From Pseudoscleropodium purum (Eukaryota > Streptophyta > Bryopsida > Hypnales > Brachytheciaceae), in NCBI GenBank assembly GCA_963969395.1, contig OZ017795.1, positions 18,519,063 to 18,583,062 on the forward strand: a stretch of 64,000 nt of DNA, in the 5' to 3' direction. The notes under the pieces are model-generated. The model saw only the letters and a list, made by a program, of their open reading frames with translations, was not told the DNA's origin and ran no database searches. Made by a program: the position numbers and the translations under genes. Below are positions 43,871 to 56,164 of the stretch, one piece after another. The first letter of the stretch is position 1, and each line of letters begins with the position of its first letter.

Positions 43871-43997
43871 GCCACCAATATTAGAAAGTTGGTCATGGAG
43901 CATCAATTAGAGCACCAAAGCTTGGTGCTTGAAGTTCGTATGGGCACCAAGTGTGGGTGCTCTCATTAGTACTACAAGGCCAACTTTCTATTGGTGC
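43871..43997. mobile_element. 127-bp hairpin MITE
   Basis: The left end GCCACCAATATTAGAAAGTT and the right end (reverse complement GCACCAATAGAAAGTTGGCC) are inverted copies, and an inner pair AGAGCACC / GGTGCTCT also folds. A small central hairpin (CACCAAAGCTTGGTG) adds further symmetry. No target duplication fixed. Confidence 0.65.
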
Positions 43998-46900
43998 AGA
44001 GTGTAATGGAATCCTCATTTGTTATCAATAAGACCTAATAAAATTAATCTATATGCAATATAATAGTAACCATACTTAGTTGTAATGATTATAGGTGTGC
44101 ATACCTTAGTCTTTAGAGCTTAAATCTTAGGGGAAACTCAGATGGATAAATGGAAAATATCAACAATCACTCCATTTTGCATTTCTTGTGTAGCACTCCT
44201 AAAAACTAAAAATTAAAAAAGAGGCATCACTATATGGTTAGATTTGAAATTTGAAGTACTTAATTACAAAGCCACATCAATCAAAGCATGAATGAAAATT
44301 AGTAGTACAAGGGCACGTAGACAAGACATAAACCGCTCAAGTGATTAGCCATATAAGTTAGTCTATCCTTCAACATGTGTAAAGGGGATGCTCAAGGATT
44401 GATGTTCATTAAAACATTTATTTATGAATTGGTCTCTTGTCATTTCCATCTATTACATTGTTGGTTCCCTCTATAGATTTCTAATCACAATCAAGTTTGA
44501 GATGATTGTATGTGTGCATTCTTTATAATGTCACCTTGTTTAGTATCTTACTACTCTTATCAAATCTTAGAAATCCAATGGATCCAACATCAAACTTTTT
44601 TGTGTGTTTTGAAGAAGATGAATTCAAGATTCTATTGCAAGCAAAACAACTACTTGGCCATTATGAGATGGATGGAAAGTTCTAATTTTTTTTATACATG
44701 AACAATTGTCAAAGAAGCAAAATTATGGTGTTTCAATTAAGTCTAAAATTTTTAATTAATTTTGAAGTTAATTTGTTGTTTGAATATTCCCAAAGAGTCA
44801 TAAGTCCCCTAAAAATATAAAATACATTGATGTTGGTTATTCTAAACAACTAAATTTGATCACATTGAAATAGTTACTTTTTATAATAGTTTAACATCCA
44901 AAAGATATTAGAATGTTTCATGTTCACTAGCTAACCTTGTTATTGCCACTAGCAACTTGGATAGTGGCCAATATTTTTCCCATTTTGTTAAAATCTTAAT
45001 TATTTAAGAATCGGGTTGTTTTAGGATGAACACATAATTGTAATAGGTCCATTTCTAAAGATTCCTAGCTATTTGGAGTAGGCCAAATGTCCAAAACAGG
45101 CCTTCCTATCTTATAGCAAGAATAAATGACTGGCTATAAATTTGAAGGTGCTTCTACTTTCTACCCCTAGGTGTAGGCTTGTATTGCCAAAAAAATCCAT
45201 TGCCAAACACCAATTTATTGCCTATTTTATAATTTCATTATTATAGTTTGTTATATCATTAAAAATTTGCATAAAAATCTACAACAAAATACAACAAAAT
45301 CTAATCAATTGTGAAAGGATTCTACATTAGAGGAAATTTGAAGGTTGTAAAGGACTGTTTCGGGCATGTTCCCGTCGTTGTTCCCCCGCAACAAAAGGTA
45401 CGGTTAGTAGTTAGAAAAAAAAAATTATTTAGTTCTTGAAATGCAAAAAAAAATTGGAAAGTAATGTGGCACTCTAACGATTATGTAGGACTGCATAGCT
45501 AGTTGTGTTCACAACATTTTTAAGGCATGATAACTCACAATCTCTTATTGCCCTCAGAAATCCTCTAATGGCCCAACTTCTTAATTCTTATGGCCTTAAT
45601 TATTAAAATTTTCACTTTGGATGCAATACTATTGACTACCACAATGTTACTATCGTACAAATTCCCTTGTCATGTAATGTTTTTTAATTCACTTTATTGC
45701 ACTTTTATTCACATTTAGATAGAATTCCATCCAAATTAAATAATTATCATAAAGATAATGTAAAAATTTCACCTAATAGTTGAAAGCCTTTTTGGTAAAA
45801 TCATGTAAATTATCAACACCTAGGATTAAAAAAATTTGTATTAAATACTAGGCAAAGTTATATTCCCTCTGTCCTCAAATGATTGTTCACAATTTTATTG
45901 AGATATTTTAATGCCAATAGTTTCATTGATCATATTGTGAAAAAACATAAGTAAGAAAGATTTCAAATTTTATATCACTAGAATCAATGAAGAACATTGG
46001 ATTTGTTCATTGCAACCTAGATACAATTAGTCTCAAGTAAGACTCCAAATGACCTATTCAAAACAACCTTAATATTCATGACATTCAAAGTGAACAATAA
46101 TTTTGGGACCAAAAGAAAAATGGATTTTAATAAAAATTTTGAATTCTAAACTTCTTTCATATTCTCTTACATTGCATTTTTATTATATTTAAAAAACAGA
46201 GTGAAGGTTGGATGACAAGCTCAAAGTCTTTCATTTTCAATTTTTGTCTATTGAGTTGCATTTGAAACACTAATTTGAAATATTCTAAGCTAGCCACATC
46301 TTTTGTTCAATAATATCTAGTAAATATTTGAAAAAGTATATACTCTTAATATTATCTACAACCAAGTGTCATTCATTGCTTTACCTAAATCATCCCACTT
46401 GTTTTTAATTACAAATAAAATTTTATTTTGGATGAAGCTGCAATATTGAATTTGTAATATTTAGACATTGTATTTAACTACTCTCACACTATCATCTCAA
46501 AAGAGGGAGTTTCTACTTGTACCCACTACCATACATGTACCTTCATACTATCAAAGATGGAGTTCCTAAAATCAATACTAGGGTGCTATTTTGCAACTAT
46601 TCAATCAAAATTATTGTCTACTTAGGTTACTTTTAACTTGTATGAAGTAGAAATAATATACCTTCTCTCTCTAAATGGAGATTTTTGGAAACTTTAGTTA
46701 TAACATTAGAGCTTAAATATGCTTACAATGTGTTGTATAGGTGCATCTTTGGATCTTAAAAAAAAGATTCAAAACCAGTACTAAATTTTTAATTACTTGT
46801 AGCCATATTGCCCTACATATCACAGCATTTTCTATAAAAATATTAAGTTATATTGATAATGCATGAAGAGGCCTTCAAGTGACTTAAATGGGAGACCAAA

Positions 46901-49900
46901 CATTTCAATTCAAGGTAGTTAAAGATAGAAATTTCCATTGTAGTTACTTTTTTTCAATTATAAGACCCTCTAGATGTTCTAATAGTATTTTCCATTGTGA
47001 TAATTGTTGTAGTTATAAATAGACCCAATTGAACCAAAATAAAATTAAAAAAAAGGCAAGAATAGTCTCCTCTAGGCCCTTCTAATGTCTACAATTCTAC
47101 ATCAGAATTATATGTATTTTTTTAACTACCAATTGCATACCTTTTTTAGTATCAAATTATTCCAAATTTTAGAATATTCTTGAATTCACCCATTTAATAT
47201 TAAAAAGTTGAAATTTTGTTGATTTATGACCAATGATTTGACATCAATATATCCAATTATCTATTCTTTAGCAAAAAATCACTCGAAAGTGGTCCAACAA
47301 AATTTCAAGGAATATACAAAGGTAGATTTTTTTTTCTTAATAGATGACATTACTAAATCTCAAGGGATGACATCACTCTTTTTAAACGAACAACTTAATT
47401 TTCATCCATGTTCACATATTTCATTTATATTTGTGCACATAAATGGTTTTATTATTCTTTTAAAGGTCATTTTTTGGCACCATCCAATAAAATTGAAATG
47501 ACAAATTCAATTGTATATACAAAAGTAAGGGAATTGGGGAGCATCATACAACCAAAACTTCCAATTAAGGAATTTTCGTAGTGATTTAATACTTAAACCT
47601 AATGATTTTTTTTAAAGAATATTTGACAATGTAATTATCATTTCACAATAAATGAAATCTCTATATTCCTATAAAATCTTTGGAGAATAGCACTCAATTT
47701 TGTTCAACAAATGAGTTATCATACCCATTTTGTGTATTTCATCCATGTCTATTGATACAAATACATTTTTTAGTCTTGACCATTGAATATTGTTTTTATT
47801 GCATTGCTCCAAATAAATGAAATAAAAAGCCTACTTCTATTTATAAAGACAAGAAAATTTGTGAGTGGAAAATGAAGAGTCTAATATTTCTTTGCATGGA
47901 TATTTTTTGAACAATCTATTGCTCAAAATTAACATAATTTGTCACAGAGAATTTGACATTATGTTGTTCCATAGATAAAAAAAATTTATATTCACTACAA
48001 AATTTTATAAAATCTTTGTAGTATATCACTCCATTTTTTATGAATGTATGCACACTTGGATGGGTAGACAAGTAATAATCCACCTTTTGTGAGTTTTATC
48101 TATATCTATAGTTGTAAAGAGCTTCATGACTTTAGAGGAGATTGTTGTTTGCACTACCTATAATAAAATTAATGAAATAAATATATTGTTCCTAATGATG
48201 AAGATGAGGTCATTGGGAAGTGTGCACCAAGAACTTCCCAACAAGGATTTTCTATTGAGCAATTTATAGCTCAAAATAAAAATAAAAATTGAGGTAATAT
48301 TTGGCAAAACATTCTTATTTTTGCAAATAATTAACCTCTAAAGTTTTTTGATGTTTAGAAGTGCAAATTGCTTCAAAATACTTGTACTCAAAGCAAGGCT
48401 AAAATTGTCATCTATATTTATTCTCTGACAAATCTAATTATAAGATCTCTTAGTTAAATTGTTCAAGTCATTAGAAGAGTTTTTTTTGGAGGCAAGAGGG
48501 TTGTTTTAGGGCCTATTGCCCCTAGTTTCCTCTACAATTGAAGAACGCCAAGCCATCAAAAAAAATAATTAATTCTTCAAATGAAAAAAAAATGAAAAAA
48601 AAGAATGAAAAAATGACGTGGCAATCATTTTGCTATGTTGGACAACAATTGCCGTGAGTTTTGATGGGATGAGAGTCCTGGAGAACTTACAACCCTCTAG
48701 ACTAGGTGAATCTCTCCTAATGACATCCTCCCAAACTTTTAGAGTGGAAGTCTCCAATGGTTACAAGTTTGATGTGCCTAAACTTCAAACAATAGTTCTT
48801 TTTCCTAGTTCCTCATAAAGGTGAAATTTTGACTTTTCAACAATTTAAGAAACAAACACATATGTCTAAAACTTGCACAATTTAGTCTATATCTTGGAAA
48901 ATGGGTTGAGAATATATATTAAAAAAGAACAAAAAAGAACACTTTTATATTCATCTATAAAATAATTATAAAGTAGAAGTTGGTACTTGATGAAAGAAAA
49001 AAAATTAAATTGCAAATAATCTTACAACCTAATGTAAGTTGAGAATTTTACATCCTAATGGTAAGAATGTTCTTGTTAACGGTAGGTATCTTTCCTTTTG
49101 TTTTTATTTGGAAATTTTCAATATTGAGTTTAAAAATACTTTATATGTTTTTTCTACCTTCATTGTTTGAAAAATAAAACTCCTCATAACTTTCACCTCA
49201 TTATTCCAAATTTAGTGGTTCAAATGTATTTAAGTAGGTATAATCTACAAAATCCAATAAAATAAATTCATCTTTTTAAAAATCTTTTTTTACTCCATGT
49301 TTTGACAATGAAATCAAAACTCTTCCTCTAGTTTTTGCAATATTTATCAAAATAACCTTCAACATACCTCACACATAGATAAGAATAGTCAATGACCAAC
49401 ATTGATCCTGAAAAGTTCATGCAAAAGTTCAATAATGTGAGGTTAACAAGGCTTGCCTTAGTCATGGAAAAGAATTCAAATTAGGCTCTTTAGTCTTTTC
49501 GAGGTTACATAGCTACATTCCTACATTATCTTGAGAGAGTTTTGCTCAATTACAAAAAATGGGTTATCATTTGCAATTTGGGATGAATGTATATCCATTT
49601 GGATGAATTGTCAAATTATCATTCAAAATGCTTCATCAATGTCTATTGATATAGTAGAGGAAGTCAATGTTTCAACAAACTGACTACAACATTATGAAAT
49701 CTTTCAAGAAAGTTCTTTACAAGTCTCCCCACCGCAAACCCTACCTTGCCATGTTGCATCGTCATTAAACTCGCTAAACTCACCATACAAATTGTGCTTG
49801 CCCCTGAACTTAAGGTAGGCCAACCCATCTAAACCATCTACCTATCATTGCAATTCTCCTTTTGGCCCCATTACCACCACAAAACTCATCCAAATCCTTT

Positions 49901-50299
49901 TATTTATTTTTAACAAAATCAATGCATTAATTCCAACTTGGATAACATGTCAATCTTTGATTGGTGGATACTTAAGTGCCAATAGATACACTTCAAGGCA
50001 ATTATGGGTTGTTAATAGGTCATTTATGACCCCATTCTATGGACAGTTTTGTAATTTTAGGGTAGATCACTTCAAAAATTACTAGAAATTACAATTTTAA
50101 TCAAAAAATTATAAATCCACTTGGGTTTGATTTGTGAAACAAGTGCACACCTCTGAGAAATATGAGCTCTCTTGGAGTTGACCCTAAGATATTCAGATTG
50201 TGCTAATAGGCTTCCCTAGCTACCTTATAATGTCTATGGATGTAAGGAGCTTGAGTTCATGTCTCCAGTGAAGATTGCCTGCTTTCTGCACTGCCCCAA
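43998..50299. other. AT-rich intergenic DNA with family C fragments
   Basis: No gene recognised. Two truncated copies of the family C left end are seen near 45,355-45,540 (TTTCGGGCATGTTCCCG) and 48,484-48,660 (TTTTAGGGCCTATTGCCCC followed by GACGTGGCAATC). Frames at 44,510, 47,226 and 48,618 are short and AT-driven. Composition changes to genic at about 50,300. Confidence 0.6.
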
Positions 50300-51006
50300 A
50301 AAAACAAAAGAAAAAAGACCCGGATGCCTAGGCCAGGGTGCCTTGTCCAGATGCCGCACCAGCAGAGCAGCCCTTCACTGTTCCGTTGCGACAACTTTTC
50401 GTTGAGCTCCATCTGTCTGTGTCCGGCCTAGTCCGTTGGAAGCGACCAGAAAACCTTCAGCCTACCGTTGGGCCTTCCGATCGACCCACAACGGTCCATC
50501 ACGTAGGACCAACTCCGCATTGCTACTGTTTACTATAAAATTCCTTTGGCTCTCAGCGACTTTCTTCACTCCAACATTGTTCTCTCGACTTGCCATTTTT
50601 AGACTCTTGAATTCCGCACTCTTCCAGCTCCAAGTTTGATTGCTGTCCGTAGCGCGCTTGGTAGTGTTTACGAGCTCAATTTACATCTGGGTCCCCAATC
50701 CCTCGCTTCCAGTTCAATTGTCCATTGCTTTTAGCCACTGAGCTCTGATCAGTGGGATTGTGAAGTTTGCCAGTAGTTACGAGTTCAATTTGCAATTGGG
50801 TCCGTCAATTGGCTCTCTGTTCCATCTGTAGTCTCTTTAGTTCGCGACTTCCTGTTCCAATTTCTTGTTGCTGTTCGCAACTGAGCTGTAGTTTGAGAGT
50901 GTGAAGTTAGTCACTGTTTACAAGCGCAAATTGCATTTAGTTCCCGACATTTGATCGAGCTTGTGATACTCTGTTTTCGTTCGTTTCGTTCTATTGTGAA
51001 GCGAAG
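50300..51006 (+). promoter_or_regulatory. Promoter / 5' leader of the HMA gene
   Basis: A GC-balanced region precedes the start codon at 51,007. Short frames (50,338-50,538 and 50,436-50,639) lack domains. A pair of direct repeats (TACGAGCTCAATTTACATCTGGGTCC near 50,668, given here as separate blocks TACGAGCTCAATTT and TCTGGGTCC, and TACGAGTTCAATTTGCAATTGGGTCC near 50,779 in the same way) suggests local duplication in the leader. The transcription start cannot be fixed. Confidence 0.45.
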
Positions 51007-52524
51007 ATGATGACCATGACTGAGGTACGTTGATGGTTGTTCCATATGAGAGCTTGTTAACGGTAGTGATTCTGATTGAGAGCGCAATGTGGGCTCGGAC
51101 TGTCACTGAAAGGAGACGTTTGTTGTATTGCAGCTCTTTTACGGCCCAATTGAGCCCACATGGCTCGTGCACCCACAATACCACAACGGAGTCAAGCGTC
51201 CGAACGGCCAACCCACGAATAACATGGCCAACCCTTACCAAATTTACTCCGACGACGCCTTCACTTACAGACGCCACCCTTACATGCAACAGAACGCCGT
51301 GCCTTACACCAACAAGGTGCCCCAGGATGGTGCTGTCAGGGGCGCTGTGTATCCTTACCAGGCGCAGTACTTCGTTCATGGGGGTAATCCGAATGGTCTT
51401 GTTGTTGAAGGGATGAACCAGAAGCAAGTGCAAAGCCCTGCTAGAAATGGGGTCCTGCAGCCACGGAATGGGGTGAATATGCAGGTGAGATATGACTTCC
51501 TCCACAAGGTGCAGTACTTTGGATCATGGCTGATGATAGAGCTTCGTGAGAATGACGAAGCTTCAATGAAAATGGTGCTTGTGTGACCTCAGACATATGC
51601 CGGTTACGTAGGCTCTGTGTATTGGTTTTTGGAAGGTCTGAAAACTTGCACTTTAAAGCTTCCTAAACATGGAAGTCACCCGTTTGGCGGAACTTAATTG
51701 AGCTAAATTGGGGCTTTGTAACCTCGGTTTCTTAGACTTTGTGTGTAGTCTTTGTGAACTCACAGTTAGTTTCTAAAGCTCTCTGGACTTGCGTGTCACC
51801 ATTTTGGCGAAATTTCAACGGAATTGGGACTCCTCAAACTTTGATGAATGCCGGGTCTCGTAAGCTGTGTGTGGTTCTTGAAGGGGTTTTAACCTTGCAG
51901 TTAGTATTTGAACTCAAATGTCGCCATTTTGGAGCTGTGAAATACGCTTTTTCGTAGTTTGATTCTAACCATGAAGTCGGTTCGTGTGGTTGAACAGACG
52001 CTGCATTTTATGGTACCCTTGTGCTGCGAGAAATGTGAAGAGAAGGTGAAGGATCAGCTTCTGGACTTGGACGGTAAGACATGAAGTCATGATCTTCTGT
52101 TGCTGTCTATGATGTGTCCTACTCCGTTTCGTATGCTTTGGGATTAATGCAGGCATCAGTGTCCACGGCCGGAGTGCCGGAGCTTGAGGTTACTGCAAGA
52201 GTGTGTCAATCTAATGATTCGACCCAACTGACTTCATTTCAATTTGGGAATGTTTATCCAGATGTGCAAAGAGTGACTTGCGACCAGTGGAAGCAGAAGG
52301 TCACTGTCACGAGCACCATAGCTCCGGAGAAGTTGCTGGCCCGTCTTCAGAAGCTCAAGAAGCGGTCCACTTTCTGGCCCCAACAAGTGGCGGGTGCTGT
52401 CAAAGTTTTCAACGGCAACCAGGTGAATCAGCAGGCCCAGCAGCAGCAGAACAACAAAAGCAACAACCACAATGAGAGTCAGATCCTCATCGATGAGAAC
52501 AGCGCAGTGCAGGAGGATTGTTAG
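51007..52524 (+). CDS. HMA-domain protein with N-terminal Tyr/Asn-rich region (4 exons, 235 aa)
   Basis: Inferred exons: 51007-51024, 51134-51484, 51998-52073, 52262-52524, all GT-AG, joining in frame to a TAG stop. Residues 1-123 are rich in Pro, Tyr, Asn and Gln with no known fold. Residues 124-190 form a heavy-metal-associated domain: FMVPLCCEKCEEKVKDQL with the metal-binding C133-x-x-C136, then VQRVTCDQWKQKVTVTS, and PEKLLARLQKLKKRSTFWPQ. The tail (about 200-235) is Gln/Asn-rich. HMA proteins bind metal ions or mediate protein contacts; the function of this one is unknown. The 18-nt first exon is the least certain part; translation could alternatively begin at another upstream exon. The stop-containing intron 3 would truncate the HMA domain if retained. 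Confidence 0.85.
51601..51957 (+). repeat. Three-copy ~125-bp tandem repeat inside HMA intron 2
   Basis: Units start near 51,601 (CGGTTACGTAGGCTCTGTGT), 51,725 (CGGTTTCTTAGACTTTGTGT) and 51,852 (CGGGTCTCGTAAGCTGTGTG), spacing 124 and 127 bp. Each contains a later TCACC-GTTTGGCGGAA / TCACCATTTTGGCGAAAT / TCGCCATTTTGGAG block. Copies are diverged, so the duplication is old. It fills most of the 513-bp intron. Confidence 0.75.
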
Positions 52525-54247
52525 TGAAGGTTATGCCTCGATTTCATGCACTTGAAATAGACTGACTGGCGTATGTATATATCGCAGCACCAAGTTTTGT
52601 ATAAGCAGGAAATAGTATTTTCAGGGTTAGCAAACAGTAGCCTTGATTTCAATCTTAAGAAATCATGGTCTAATAGTTGAGCTTTGTAGTTGACGGTGTG
52701 ATCTCTGTCATCGCTTCTGACCACCACCGTTAAGTTTTTTTTGTAGAATGGGAGACTACTTACTGGCATGTAGTTGGGAAGCTTTTCAGAACTTGTGAAC
52801 TAAACCAGAACTGATGTTCAAATACACCATTTTATTCGTGTTAGCTTCGTGTAGTGGTTCTACAGTATTGTTTGCCTGATATTTGTGTTAACATCTCTTG
52901 AATTTATTATTACTCAGAATTGCACAGTAAAACGTACTCTGGTTCCTTTTTATCACGCGTACTTGTCTGCGACACCAAATTCCAATTTTGGAAGCACAAT
53001 GTATGCAGACAGTAAGCACAGCTCAATGGCATATTTTGTCCTTCAAATCTGGGAATGTTGTAAAAAAGAAACAAAAAAAATTGGGGAATGTGCAGCATAT
53101 GTCACACTTTGCTTAAGCTCTGAACTCTGAAAAGTACAATTTGTGCAACGCCGAATTGATAGAAAAGTATATACTGTAGACTATGCCATTTCACATACTC
53201 TTCACCCGACTTGCAGTTAAATATCACCTAATTACACTCTCAATAGCCATAAACTATTCTCCCCTCTTAAATAAAATCTGAAAAGAATGTAAACAGAATA
53301 CAAATCAGAACGGCTAAATTATGTGAAGACTGTTTGCAAGGAATCATAACAAAATTGGACTTCGCCCAGAATATTCATTCCTATTCTACAATATTCTTTC
53401 TTCTTTCCACACAGATACATAAACATCCTAGATGTTCGTTTTACGATCAGTGAGACTGTAAGAAAGAACTAAAGAGCTGTTCTCAAAACATTTAAGCCTA
53501 AGTTAGTTTAGAGCTGAGAAGAGAAGGGGTTAAAGAGGAAGTAATAACCCAATCATTTGCACAAAATCTTCTCAAGTGTGTATGACACTCTATGGTCTCA
53601 ACATTTTTTTTTCCTCTTTCACCTTGCTTTGACAGGTGTCTATTTTGGTCGTCCAAAGTCCCAATCTGTACTATTTTGTTGTGTCTACTTAACATAAAAA
53701 AAGATTTTTGATATGTTTCCAATGATAATAATCTCGAGGTCCTCTTAATCCCACATCAATCCAAAGTGAGCAATAAATAAATAAATAAATAAATGTATTT
53801 GCTGGTTTGTTTTGCTCAGTTGTCGGCTGTGGATGCTTGGGGAGCTTACCAACCTGCATCTGGCTCTCTCTCACTGGTCTTTGTGGTCAGATCCAAACCC
53901 AAACGCAACTGAGTGTCTCGTAAAAATCAAAAGCTGAGTCTGTCGGTCGTGCCAGAATTTCAGAGTAATAACTGAAGATAAAGACAACTTAAGTTCCCTT
54001 ATTGCATTCCTACGGTTCCAGATTTTTAATGCAGCCTTAATTTGACTTCCCTTCCCTTCCCTTCCTTCCGTCGGTGGTGACGCTTGTTCCATCACGAAGC
54101 TTCCATCTGTAATGACTAATGAGTTTCTTAATGCTCCACGTGGCGTGAATTACACTCAGAACTTGCAGAGTGCCAAATTAACCCTGTAAGGACGCCGTCC
54201 CCGTGAACAATGTAGTCACCCAAATTCTTCAATTGCTAAATAGGTAG
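52525..54247. other. HMA 3' flank and intergenic DNA
   Basis: No further gene is evident. The first few hundred bases keep genic composition and are probably 3' UTR. An (AAAT)n microsatellite lies at 53,773-53,794. Frames on both strands are short and unassigned. Confidence 0.55.
53773..53794. repeat. (AAAT)n microsatellite
   Basis: Five to six uninterrupted AAAT units. Confidence 0.9.
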
Positions 54248-54626
54248 AAGGTAGAAGTACCTATTTCAGACAGGCCTCCACAATGGCTTCATAGGCTGAC
54301 CTATTCTAGACAACAAGTAGATGCGCTATTCATTGAGAAAGTTTTTTTTTGTTTATTCCTTCTTGTTCACTAGTCTCTCATTCTTCTTGGCTTTGAAAGA
54401 AGTGCGGAAGATAACCGAAATAGGTGAATCTACGTGACAAGGATGGTTTCGAGTGCAAAATCTATGTTTATATTCAATAAAATATTCATTTTGGAAGAAG
54501 TTTTTTTGTTTTCTTTTCATTCTTCCACAACCTTATTTTTACACACATTGAACTTAGTTCCCCATGACTTTTCCACATCATCTAGTGTGAAATCCTTAAG
54601 TTATCCGAAATAGGTACTTCTACCTT
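54248..54626. mobile_element. TIR element, family D copy 1 (379 bp)
   Basis: The left end AAGGTAGAAGTACCTATTTC and right end (reverse complement AAGGTAGAAGTACCTATTTC) are perfect over 20 bp and continue imperfectly (AGA versus GGA). The interior is AT-rich and non-coding. It abuts the family B element that starts at 54,628. A related end occurs at 62,919. Confidence 0.8.
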
Positions 54627-54627
54627 A

Positions 54628-55021
54628 GTAGCCGACCCATTTGTGATCACCCCCCATTCTCATGATATAGACTATTTTCTTTTTGATCAACAAGAGATTT
54701 GGAGTGATTAATTATGGCACAATTCCCAAGACAGTTGTAGCGCTTTGCGATTGGCTACAAGAGTCACGATATTGCAACAACTTCTAGGTTGATTTTGCAA
54801 TCCGCCTACGCTAAGAAATAGAAAGGTTTATATCACCACTATAGGTTAAAGAGAATCTTCCACTAAAATATTCATAGTAACTACATTTTGTGTAATAAAA
54901 TTCTGAAAAAATAGAAAATTCTTCCCAACTCTATTTGTGTACATGGAAAAAATTACAAATTCAAAAAACCTACTCTCCAAATATGCGTAATTGCTTAAGT
55001 GGTTGGAAATGGGTTGGCTAC
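54628..55021. mobile_element. Non-autonomous TIR element, family B copy 2
   Basis: Ends are GTAGCCGACCCATTTGTGAT and, in reverse complement, GTAGCCAACCCATTTCCAAC. The interior is collinear with 38,102-38,466 (CCCCCATT, ATAGACT, GCACAATTCCCAAGACA, ATATTGCAACAA, TAATTGCTTAAGTGGTTGG). About 394 bp. It lies directly against the family D element, so the two either inserted side by side or transposed as a compound. Confidence 0.77.
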
Positions 55022-55113
55022 CCTACAATCTCTTTTTGCAGTTAACAATGAAGTCATCCATCCAAAAATTGGCCGCTCTAACGCATAGGGGGCAACCAAT
55101 TGTAATTGAATGT

Positions 55114-55308
55114 GGAATGATTTAATTGCAATTTGGGGGACACTTTAAATAGAAGTCTTCTTGTTAGTAGTTAAATATGGGACCAATGTAATTACACTTT
55201 TAGGACACTTTCAATAAAAGTTTACTTGTCAATAATTAAATATGGGAATTATTTAATTGCATTTTTAAAGATACTTTCAATAAAAGTCTATTTGTTAAGA
55301 ACAAGTAT
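55114..55308 (+). repeat. Three tandem copies of a ~65-bp minisatellite
   Basis: Units at about 55,114-55,178, 55,179-55,243 and 55,244-55,308 each contain a TTTAATTGCA-like block, GGACACTTTCAATAAAAGT (variants GGACACTTTAAATAGAAGT and AGATACTTTCAATAAAAGT) and end GTTAAATAT. Copies differ by substitutions. They lie about 300 bp before a sequence resembling a retrotransposon primer-binding site. Confidence 0.8.
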
Positions 55309-55615
55309 CCTAATAATTTTGGGTGTTTTCACCTTGAAATGACAACCCATACATCTATAAGAGATTGCATTAGTTTTTTTTTTTTTTCTTTCCCTATTAA
55401 TGAGGGAATACAATTAATGTCAACTACAAGAATATCTCTACAAATGTTCTGTTTTTTGAAAATTGGTACACTATAATCATATTTCATCTTACAATAGTTT
55501 CATTATTTTACAAGTAATGTGACTTTGGCAAATTAATGTCACACACATTGATTCAACAAATCAGTGTTCCATCCTTTCACTATTGTAAGTAACACATCGT
55601 GTTCAAATATGCTGG

Positions 55616-55634
55616 ATTGGTATCATGAGCTGAG
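55616..55634 (+). other. Possible retrotransposon primer-binding-site relic
   Basis: TTGGTATCATGAGCTGAGG resembles the tRNA-iMet-complementary TGGTATCAGAGC of plant LTR retrotransposons with a one-base insertion. A TG...CA long terminal repeat boundary immediately upstream is not evident, and no gag-pol follows. Weak call. Confidence 0.2.
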
Positions 55635-56164
55635 GATTGAAAAGAGTTTTTCCCACGCCACCCTTGCAATGCAAGTTTGAATGTCAAGTCAAACAAAGAG
55701 ACAGATAAAGCAACAAAAACATTAAAAGATTCTGATTTAACACCTTGAATAAAGCTCAGGATTGTTCCATTGAACCCAAAACCTTGACCACGCAGTCAGC
55801 ATTGCCCATAATCGCTTGTAATGTTTTCTCAACCACCAGTGAGGGACAGCGACCGAGTTTGAATATCCATCAAAGACTAAGGTAGGCTATCCCCTTGACT
55901 GAAATCTTACTGTCCTGAACATTTGATCTCTCCAGATAATTCTAGTTTCTTGGAATAAAATTCTATGAAATTACACACAGTAAATTTAATAGCTCGTCTG
56001 CGTGGCTTTCTTCCTTCCTAGCTTGCAAGCAGGTGCAGGTGCCGGGAGGAGCCAAATGTCAAGTAATAGCATATCACCACAGATCGAAAAAAAGGAAAAG
56101 ATTTTGTTGGATTTCACGCAAGAGCTACCTGTGAAGCTGACACACTTTTGCTTTTCCAAATCGG

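Noticed and set aside
50918..51505. 195-codon minus-strand frame opposite the HMA gene
   Set aside because: Shadow of HMA exon 2 on the opposite strand; the plus strand has the recognisable protein and splice sites.
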